Shown one piece after another: positions 1 to 9,900 of a stretch of 64,000 nt of DNA (its first letter is position 1; each line of letters starts with the position of its first letter). Made by a program: the position numbers and the translations under genes. The stretch comes from Treponema zioleckii. Lineage in GTDB: Bacteria > Spirochaetota > Spirochaetia > Treponematales > Treponemataceae. A model generated the notes under the pieces. The model saw nothing but the letters and a program-made list of their open reading frames with translations, did no database searches and was not told where the DNA came from. Location: positions 1 through 64,000 of the forward strand of contig NZ_JPUF01000006.1 in NCBI RefSeq assembly GCF_014737315.1. The letters are read 5' to 3'.

Positions 1-804
1 GCGTTCGGCGGCGCTGAGGCCTGAGCGGTAATCTCTGTCGCGCATTTCCTGCCTGTACTGGGCAATCCAGTAATCCTTGTTCGCGCTGATGTTCGAGAGT
101 GACTTCTGTGCGTTCATAAGCCCTGCCTCCTTGTTTGTGAGTTTTTGGATTAAATCCTGTTTTTGCGGGTTGTCGGCTTCCTTTAGGAAAATCGCCCAGT
201 TCTCCAATGCGGTGTTTGTTTCAAGGGACGCTTCAAAGACTTTAGCCTTTGGTAGCTCGATAAAAATTATGTTCAGGGTGTTTGAAAGTTCCCTGCCGCT
301 CTCTGTCCGCATGGCATAGCGACTCACCGGATTCTTTGATTTTTTTGAATTGGGCCTGTTTTTTTCGGTCGGACCTTTGTAATTGAAATTCAGCACCGAA
401 ATCTGGTAAACGACAGGCGCTTTCTCCCAGTTGTCGCCTTTTTGAAGGTACGTAGTTTCAAGCCTTGCCACCTGGTATTCCGCGCGCTTCCCGTAGTCAT
501 ATTCTTGGTCAGAAGCCTGCATCTCGATGTCTGCGGTAAGGCCGTCCTCGAACTGGCACAGAATGTCGTAGCTCACGCCACGCTGACCGTCAAAACCGAC
601 CGGCGAATCATTCGCCTTCAACTCATATTTCCTGATTTTACGTTCTGTTGCCGCTTCCAAAAATGAATGCAGTGCCGCCTTTGATTCTTTTGTGGGCTGC
701 GTGAACAACGCCTTGAACGTGGAATCCACTCGCGGATTGAGCAGCGCGCCCGTTTCCATTTGTGAGACGTATTCTTCTTCGCTGATGAAGTGGTGTGCTT
801 TCAT
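1..804 (-). CDS. PD-(D/E)XK nuclease family transposase, 3' end outside window
   Basis: The frame starts at an ATG at 804 and stays open for 268 codons to the left edge, so the C-terminus is missing. The protein begins MKAHHFISEEEYVSQ, continues with LLNPRVDSTFKALFTQP and has a probable nuclease core with D80 (VSYDILCQF) followed by E94 and Q96 in ADIEMQAS. This D...ExQ pattern with the 'NPRVDxTFKALF' opening is typical of the PD-(D/E)XK transposase/Rpn-like family, which is present in many copies in Treponema-like genomes. Members are thought to promote recombination; many copies are solitary without recognisable terminal inverted repeats, and I see none at the 5' side here. The 166 bases to the next gene hold only that gene's terminator. 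Confidence 0.85.
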   Translation of the reverse strand, partial: MKAHHFISEEEYVSQMETGALLNPRVDSTFKALFTQPTKESKAALHSFLEAATERKIRKYELKANDSPVGFDGQRGVSYDILCQFEDGLTADIEMQASDQEYDYGKRAEYQVARLETTYLQKGDNWEKAPVVYQISVLNFNYKGPTEKNRPNSKKSKNPVSRYAMRTESGRELSNTLNIIFIELPKAKVFEASLETNTALENWAIFLKEADNPQKQDLIQKLTNKEAGLMNAQKSLSNISANKDYWIAQYRQEMRDRDYRSGLSAAER

Positions 805-896
805 GATTTTATATTACTATTAATTTCTGAAATTGTGTACTCCTCATGGATTACGGGGCGAGTATTGCTTTAATAAAAAAAAAGTCAGAATGAATA

Positions 897-940
897 AACA
901 AAAAACGCCCGCGCAACCACGGAATGCGGCGCGCGGGCGT
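897..940 (-). terminator. Rho-independent terminator of the giant lipoprotein gene
   Basis: The arms acgcccgcgc (905-914) and gcgcgggcgt (931-940) form a perfect 10 bp GC-rich stem. On the minus strand the stem is followed by a run of T residues (897-905). It lies 31 bases downstream of the stop codon at 971. Confidence 0.85.
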
Positions 941-970
941 GTGCGGAAGCAAGCGAAATGCCTGCTCGCG

Positions 971-3900
971 TTATTTCATCTGGGCGGTTTCGAGAGTTCC
1001 TGATGAGCCTGCACCAACCTGATAAGCCATCATCGGGTTGTCAGTTGCATTTGCCCATGCATATCCCCAAGAATTACCACCATTTGTAGCCTTTCCATCT
1101 GGGTTAGTAGCGTTTGAGTCATTGTAATTCGTATTATTTTTTACCCAAGTTTCAGAAATACTTGTAGTCCTTACACCTGCAGAAGTTTTCCATACACCAA
1201 CGTTTATATTGTCAGCAGGAACTGTGCTTGATGTCGGTACAATTGTTGTTTCCCAAACACCTGTGTAAACATCATCTTCGGCACCAGCTGCAAGAGACGC
1301 AGGTTTTGCAAGCCATGCATACTTTGGTCTTACAATAGATGTAGCATAATATCCAATATAAGGAATGGCATTACCATCTGAATCCAATGCAACATCAAGC
1401 GTGATTTCACTTCCTACAATTCCGCTAGAGTCTACGATGTATTTTTGCCATGAACCGCCGTTGTAACTTGATTTATAGGCGTACCACAAATCTCCGTTTG
1501 AAGCGTCATACGCAGCTACATGAATTCCACCATTGGCATCTACAGCAACTTTACAGTATTGCCCGATTCCATCACTGAACACTTCTTCGTAGCCGTCCCA
1601 GCCATTGTTGCTTGCTCCTGGCGTATATTCACCGGCAGCACAATTTCCAATCGGGTTTGCTGAATAAGCATACATCATTCGGCTGTTTGTCTGGTCATAC
1701 CACACAATGACGAGAACATCATCTGTATAAGCGGATGTCGTTGTCTTTACAGGGGCAATGCTTACATAAGAACCTGCATTGTAACCTGTATCATACCCTG
1801 TTGTACGACCAGCGATTAGAGTAGAGGTAGCGTTGTAAGTCTGTGGAGTTGAGCTGCCAACATTGGCAAAAGTTCCAAATGCAGTTTGAGAGCTATTGTT
1901 TGCACCTGCAGTACCATCTGATACATCAGAAGTTGTTCCACATCTAAAGCGGATTTCATCGTTGATGTTATCATAGTAAGCTAGGTAAACAGAAGTTGAT
2001 GAATTTAATTCTGTACCATGTGCTACAGTTGCCAAAGAAGGAGAATTGTTAAATCTGTATTTGTCAAAAACAATCTGATTGTTAGAATCCTTTTGTGCAA
2101 CTACTTCAACAGGTAGTCTATGGCCATAAGAGCGCGAACCGTTGTCATTTCTACCACCGATTCCCCATCGGCTTGTATACAGTGAGAATGAATCGGCAGT
2201 CGTAGAATTTATATCACCTCCAGCCGTTACTCCGTAAGTATGTCCGATGTCATCTACAGCAAATCCTACCGAACTGAAGAAGTCAAATCCTCCAACCCAG
2301 TAGTCATATGAAGTATGGTCAGATGTTGAGTTTGAACCATAATATCCACCTCCCATTGCAAAGAAGAGTGGTCCATCTGCAAATGCAAAGTGAATCATTC
2401 CGTTTTTAGGACTGATTTTCATTACCGGCTCATTTAGGCGTCCGGTACCTTTTGGCACAGCCGCCTCGCTGTTGAACTCCCACACATCCAGCATCACGTC
2501 GTCCGTCAAGAGATTATTACTGTCTCCGTTAGGCTGACGGTTGTAGTAATTTGCAAATACTGATGAAGAACCTGTTGTTGATGTTGTTGTTCCTGTGTAA
2601 GAACCCTTTGAGTCATTTGAGTTTAAGTTATTCAATGATTCAATGCTATTTACCTTTACGCTTACCTTGCCTGATGTAAAGGCTGATATTGAAGCTACTG
2701 AGTAAACACTTCCAGCCGGAATTGCATTTGCACTATACCACTTGAGGCTTGTTATGTCGCTGACTTTCGTCAAAGCGGCTGTATTTGGAGTGCTTGCACT
2801 GTCATATAGACTTCCACCAGTTAAGTTAAATCCGTATACATAAATTGTCTCTGTTGAATCAACAGCATAATGTCCAAGAGCAGTTCTGTCGTATATAGAA
2901 GAGTTTGTCTTCTTCAAAGATGAAAGGCTTGTTTTAATTCCATTTACATACGGTACAACATCCATCTGGTAAACCGGATAGTTCGTAGTTCCGTCGGTAA
3001 CAACATAGCCGCTCGTGGTGACAGGAGCCGTGATTGAGCTTGTGTCTGTGGCGTTGCTGCTGGCGTCAGTCGCTGTAACAGTGACTTTTACATCTGTTGC
3101 GGCCACTGTTGTTATCTTTGAAGTGTCGATGCTCAGTGTCCAGCAGACCTTGTGTCCTTTCTGGTCAAAGTATACTGAGTCGCTGTAGTTGCCCACGTCT
3201 GAGCTTGTCGCGTCTTTAACGGTGAACTCGTATCCGTCGGAATCCATCGTTTTGCTTGCAACAGTCCAAGAACTGTTTGCAGAGTCGTATGTTGCCACAG
3301 ATGTTGCCGTGTCCAGGAATGTGCCGAACTGTACCTCAAGAGAAGAGAGTTTGTGCTCGTCGTAAGCCGTTCCTGTGAACGTGATTTTTCCGGAAACTTT
3401 CGGGTCACTTCCGTAAGCAGTCTTGATTGAATCCGTCAAATCTCCTTCCAACTCAATGTGTCCGTTGTCACTTGAGTTTCCATAGAGAGAGTTGTCGTCA
3501 GAAGCGTTCCAATAGAACGGATTTACAACTACTGTCGGTTTTGTTGAATCCGACTGGGCTACAGTGAAATTCTTCACATAGAGGACAGAGTACTGAGAAT
3601 CAGTTCCCTGAGTTGTTTCTTCGGTTGAATCCCAGAACGTGAAGCTCATTCCCTTGTTTGTTCCGTCAGAACCGAGTCCATCTTTAGCCACTGTGAATGC
3701 GTGCATCTTGTAGCTTGCGTTCGAGCCTTTGAATTCTCCCGCAACAGTTCCGGTAAAGCTTGCGCTGATGTTTCCGTCAGAATCCGCGGATTCAGAGCTT
3801 GAAGAAGTTGCATTCGTAACAGTTCCAGTTACGGCAGTTGCGCTTGTAGCACCGGTTTTCAATACCATGCCGATGTCGCCGTTTCCGCCTGTGAGTTCAG

Positions 3901-6900
3901 GGATTACGGCAAGCCCGTTCTTGATTTTGAATGTACCTGCAGAATACTTGGCTGTCGTGCCGTCGTTCTGCTTTTCAGTAAAGTCCAGAGTATATGCTTT
4001 CTGAGTTGCTCCTTCCGCGCCGAGAATGTCGTACTCAACGATTTCCGTGAGGCTTGAAGAGTTTACATATTTTCCGTCGCCAGAAAGATCTGTTCCGAGG
4101 AAGACTTTTGCAAGCCGAGGAGCGTTGTTCGTGATTTTCGTGTTGATAGTTTTTCCTGCAACGTTTCCTGCGCTGTCGAATGCGAGGATTACAAGGCTCG
4201 CAGGACCGTCCGGCATGTTTGTCGAATGGATTGTGGCATCCCACGTCCATGTCTTTCCGCTCTTTGAGAACGATTCAGGCATTTTGTCGCCGTCATCGCC
4301 CTTTTCAAAGGTGAACGGATTTGCCGAATAGCTTTTTACTTTTTCTGTCGCGCTGTTGTCGATTACCTGCGCAATTGGGAAGTACGCCGTGAATGAAGTT
4401 TTTGCTGCGGAAAGTGACGGAGAGAATGTTACCGTGTTTCCGCTGATTGCAGAAATTGTATGGAGAATGCCGTCGATTTCAACGACTCCGCCAATGCGGA
4501 CGTGTGCGTCGTATGCAGAATCCGAGGTGAATGTCTCTGTCGTTGCAGTTCCCGTGTAGGCTTTTGCGTAGAGAGTGAATTTATCGCTTTCCTGAGCGAA
4601 CGTTCGCTCGGTAAGGTCAGACATTGCGACTTTAGCGTCATCCGTTGAGCTTGTAATCATCGGATCCATTACAACTTCATCTGTAATAGTTCTAGTAGGT
4701 TCGTTCTTTCTCATGTAGTAGAAGAGGATGTTCTCCACTCCAGAACCTTCGTCGGTTGAAGAACCTGCCAATATGAACTGATAGTTATCGTCTTCAATTG
4801 ATTCAAAATCAGCACTGTCGAACGATGTTCCGTTTCCTGTAAGCTTTTCCAAAGTTGGAGCGGTTTCATCAATGTTGAATGAGTATGTCAGAGAAGAATC
4901 ATGCTCGTTGTCGCTGGCGTTTATTGTAATTTCAACGCTGCCTGAATCCTTTGGAATCGGAATGTAAAGTCGGTAGCCGTTCTTGCCTGTTGAAGAATCC
5001 GTTATGCCGCTTTCAACAAAGTAACCGCTTCCTGCCGTAAGGGCTGTGGAGCCTTTGAGTACCGAGTAAGTTTTTACTTCTGTTTCATCAACAACGGTTG
5101 CAACCAAAGTCCAGTAACCGCGGAGGTACATGTCGGCCTCGTAAGTCTGGCTTGACGTGTATTCGGTTGTCGGAACGGCTGTAAGGGCGGCAGTTCCGTT
5201 TGAGTACTGGTTTACCACGCCAGAAATTACAGGAGCCGTGTTGTCAACATGGATTGCGATTACATTGTCGCCGCTCGTCCATGCGCCCACTTTTCCGTCG
5301 GCGTTGATACCGCAGGCTCTCAAAGTGATGTTTGTCGTTGACGAATCGTCTGAAGGATTCAATTCTCCGCTTGAATTGAGAACCAGGTTCCATGAAGCGG
5401 TACCGTTTGCCTTTACGCCCCACCATGCCTGGAAGGCTTCGTTTGAGGCAAATCCGAAATCGTTCAGCTGTGCGTCAGTAAGAGTTGTTGAAGAAGTGAA
5501 AGACGTTCCTTTTACTGCGTTGATTGCGTCCCAAGCCCTTACGACTGTGTAGCCGTATGTTGTAGCCTGTGCCATGTCGTCAGAATCAAATGCACCGTCT
5601 TCATCTGCAATCTGATAGTAAATCGCGCCTACAGTCGTTGTTCCAGAAGGAATCTCCGCAGAACCTGTCGCGCGGATTGTGCCTCCGAGAACCGCGTACT
5701 GCTCTGTGTCGCTCTTGTAGTTGTCTTTTGTCGGATAAGTGAATTCCAGTTTCGGCCTGTCCGCATCAGGGTTGTGCTTAATGTAGAATCCTGTGCTGTA
5801 AGAAGCGTTGCCCAAAGCGTCGGTCGCAAGGAAGTAAACCGGCAGATAGTACAATCCTGTTGATGAGTAATCACTGTTCGTAGCGAAATCAGTCTTATCG
5901 TAAACATTGAAAAGAGGATTTCCGGCTGAGAATACGAAATTGTCACTGTCTGATGTTGCCGTATCATACTGGCCGTCAAAGTCGAACTGCCATGAAATCA
6001 AAGTTGCACCGTCGGCAAGAGATTTTTCTCCGCCGTTCCAAGAAAGACCCTGGAGGTATGCAAGTTTGTCAGCGTCACTTGTTTTTGCGTTGAATGTTGT
6101 GGTCTGGGTTGTCGTAGGAACAATCCACTGGATGTTTGAAGTTCCTGCAGCCCCTGTATCGTTTGCTGTACCTGAGATTGAAACAGAGCCTGTAACTTCG
6201 GTTCCCGAAGAAGGGCTTCTTACTTCAATTGTAGGAGCCGTGTTGTCCACATTGAATGAGAATGCGCCGTTTCCTGAAAGTCCTGCGTTGTCGTATGGAG
6301 TTACGGCAACAGAAATCTGTCCGGTTCCAAATGTAGACAAGTCGATGAAGCCAGTTGTCCATGCTGCCGCAGTAGAATCTGTAGTAGCAGTGAATGAACC
6401 GCTTACAGAGTAGTCGTCTCCAGACAAAGTTACGTCGCCGATTGTAAGCGCTGTAGCAAGCCGTTTGAGTACATCTCCGCTTTCGTTCTTGAATACTACA
6501 GTCATTCCCGCAACACCGCTTGCGTCGCTGGCAGTGAAGTAGAACTTGACGTAGCGTCTGCTTGTTCCGCCCACCTTGAAGCTTGAGTTCAGCGTGGCGT
6601 TTGTTGTCTGCTTGTCGGCTGTCGTGAGGGCAAAGTCGTTTCCGCTGTCGTCTTTTGCGACAGAGCCTGTAGTCGAAGCGTACGGAAGTCCTTCGCCAAG
6701 GTTCACGACAGGGTTCGTTCCGTCCGAGCTGTAAGTGAATGTAGAAGAGTTCACGCTTTCTGCGGCGGCAGTTCCCTTAACGGAAATCTTCGGATTTTCA
6801 AGATTGTTTTCCGCTGTTGCAGTCGTGTAGAACTTTCCTCCAGCATTGTCTTCTATATAAATGTAGAAAGTCTTCGTTCCGTCTTCTGTGTTCGATGGCG

Positions 6901-9900
6901 TGAACGTAAAGTCGCCTGTCGAAGCCGTGAACGAAACGAGATTTGTCGGTTCATCGCCAGTTCCAGTGTATTCAGTTTCTGAGATGATGAGTTTTGAAAT
7001 TACGGCTGTACTTGCAGAGTCATCGTCGGTGATTGTACCGGTTACCTGGGCTTTCGTTCCGTATTTCAAAATGTAAGAAGAACCGTTTGCCGTCAGGTTG
7101 TTGATTTTGACCTGCGGTCTGTCTGAATCCTGGTTCACGTAAAGCGAAACGATGTCTGAATATCCTGTGTTTCCCGCATCATCCTGTGCGACTGCCACAA
7201 AATAGTAAGTCGTTTTGTCGGTGAGCGTTGTCGTGTCAAATTCTTCGGCTGTCCATGAATAGTATGAGTCTGCCGATGTAATTTCGAGCGAATTTGCCGT
7301 GTCGATTTTGTCTGCAGAGCTTGGCTTTGTAGCTGAGTAGTAAATTTTCGTTACTTTGTCGAGCTTTACGTTGTCCGTTGCCGTTCCGCTGAACGAAATC
7401 TTTTTGTTCACGTCAGTAGTTTCCGAAGTTGTAGAATCCGCGTCGGTCGGTGTGTTCAGGACGACTGTCGGAGCTGTTTCGTCCACCGAAATCGTAAAGA
7501 GTTGCTCGCGTCCGTAGTTGTCCACGTTATCGTAAACATGCGCGTAAACCGTTCCGGCAGTAATTGAGTCTTTTGGAATTTCTACTGAATAATAATTGTC
7601 AGAAAGTTTTGTCGCCTCAAATCCATTGTTCAATGACGTTGCGAGAGTTTTTGATGTTGAAACGTAGACTTTTTTAATTCCGCTAGAACCGCTTCCTTCT
7701 GTGGTGATTGGGTCGGTTACCGGGAATTTTGCCACGATTGAATCTTTTTTGTTTGACTGAACTTCCGTTGAGATTGCGAATGAACTTTCGTCCGCCGAGC
7801 CGAATTTTGTGTAGACTGAAGTTGTGTCAACTGTCGGAGAGTCAAGGTCAAATTTCCATGGTCCGAGTTCGCCTGATTCTGTCGTGTTTCCTGCGTTGTC
7901 TGTCACTCGGATTTTTATTGTGCTTCCGCACGAAATTGTTTCGTCTGTTGTTTTGACTGTTTCTGAGACGAGACTAGAAATCGTCTTGCTCCAAGATGTT
8001 GTTCCCGTCATAACAGCCCATTCAGACCAAGTTACTTTTTTTGTTGAAGAGTCAACTGTTGAGAGTGAATATTCAACTTTTGAGATTCCTGCCGAAGAAT
8101 AGCTTTGCGTGTCGCTTGCAGTTCCTTCAAAAGTGAGGGAATTTGTGTTGAACCAAGTTTCGTCGTCCGTTGTTGAGCTAGCAGTTGTAATGTACGTTTC
8201 GCCTGATTTTGGGCTGAGTGTTGGTGCAACTGTGTCCACGAGAACTGCACGTGTAACGCTTCCTGCGTTTCCTACAGTGTCTTTTGCAGTTATTGTAATC
8301 GAATATGAACCGTCATTTATGAAGTTTGCATCGCTGCTGTTTGCAGAGCCTGCTACAAATGTCTTTTTCCAGCTGTAAGTTCCGGCTGTTCCGGTTGCTG
8401 TAGAAGTAGGCCAGTAAGAACCGTCTGCTTCAGTCTCGCTTTTGGTAAGTGTTGCAGATAGATTGTCCGCACTAATCGTAACGGCTGAAAGTCCGTTAAT
8501 TTCGGTTATTGTTCCGCTAAGCGTAAAGGTTGGGCTTGAAGTATTTACGGTTGTACCGTTTGCGCCTACGCCTTCTTCCGTAATGACCGGCTGTTTTGTG
8601 TCGCCAATTGTTACAGAAAGTGAGCCAGTTTTTCCAACCAAGTCAGTTACAACGATGCTGTAAGTTTTTGTTCCGCTGTTTTCAGCAAAATCATCGGCTG
8701 TAATATTGTAAGTTTTGCTCCAAGCGTAAGTTCCTGTTGAACTGTCGGTAAGCCAGTATTTTCCGTCTTTGTCAGTAGCGTCGACTGTTGTCAAAGAAAG
8801 TGGGGCTTCGCCAATAACGAACGATTCTATTTTGTTTGTTTCAACAACGGTTCCGCTCAAAGTTACGGCACCGCCAGAAATCTCAATGGTGTTCTTTCCG
8901 CTGTTAGAGGCTGTTTCCGTAACTTTTGGAGCTGCGTCGTCAATTGCAATGTAGAATGTTCCGCTTGATGCTGTGCGGTAGCCCTGAACTTTTTGTGTGA
9001 GTTCGGTAACTCTTGCCGTACCAAGCGTAGCCTTTGCGCTGTCAGAAATAGAAAGGCTGTCTTCTGCACTGTCATATTGAGAATCCTTTGCGTTGATTGT
9101 GACTCCGTAGATTCCTTCGCCTTCAGTAATATTGCTCAAAGGATAGCTTATTGTTCTTGAAGTCTTAGTGTTTCCGCTTGTCGAGAAGTTTGCGAGTTCA
9201 TTGCCCTTTGTGTCGGTTATTGTAACCGAGATTTCGCTAAGTCCGTCGTCGTCGGTGATAGTCGGCTTTAATACTGAAGATGTCGTAAAGTAGTTTTCAT
9301 CCGGCAGAGCGCTTAAAGAAGTTGCACTAACATCGCCCTGAGAAAGTGTAATCACCGGTTTGTCGGTAGATTGGTCAATTACAAAATCAAGTCCGTTTGC
9401 GTTGTCAGAATCAATGTTGTAGGTCGTTGAAAGATATTCTGCAGAATTTCCTACCACGTCCTTTGCAACAATCTTTATGCGGAGTTTTGTGTCCGAAGCA
9501 AATTCTGTGTACGAACTGTTCTGGTAGTATCCGAGAGTGCTTATTTTTGTTGAAATTGAACGTCCAGTTCCAAGACTTGTCTCAGAACCTGGAACATCGG
9601 TAAATGTTGAGCCGCCGTCAGTTGAATACTGCAATGTCAATTTTACCGAATTCAAGTTGTCTTCGATTACCGTTCCGGAAATGCTTACCAAACCGTTCAG
9701 GGAAACCTTAGAAACGGCACCTGATTCACTGTAGTCAATTACAGTCGGCGAAACGGAAGAAATCGTAATGCTAGGTTTTGCCGCGTCAACGTAAACTGTC
9801 TGAGTTGAATTTGCATTGTTTCCTGCAATATCGTAAACGGTAACTTTTACGGCGTAAGAATAATATTTTCCGCTTGAAGCAATAGCCTTTAATTCTGCAT

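Noticed and set aside
5907-6413. A 168-residue plus-strand frame and many others opposite the giant lipoprotein gene
   Set aside because: They are Val/Pro/Ser-rich shadows of the Thr/Ser/Asp-rich minus-strand repeats.
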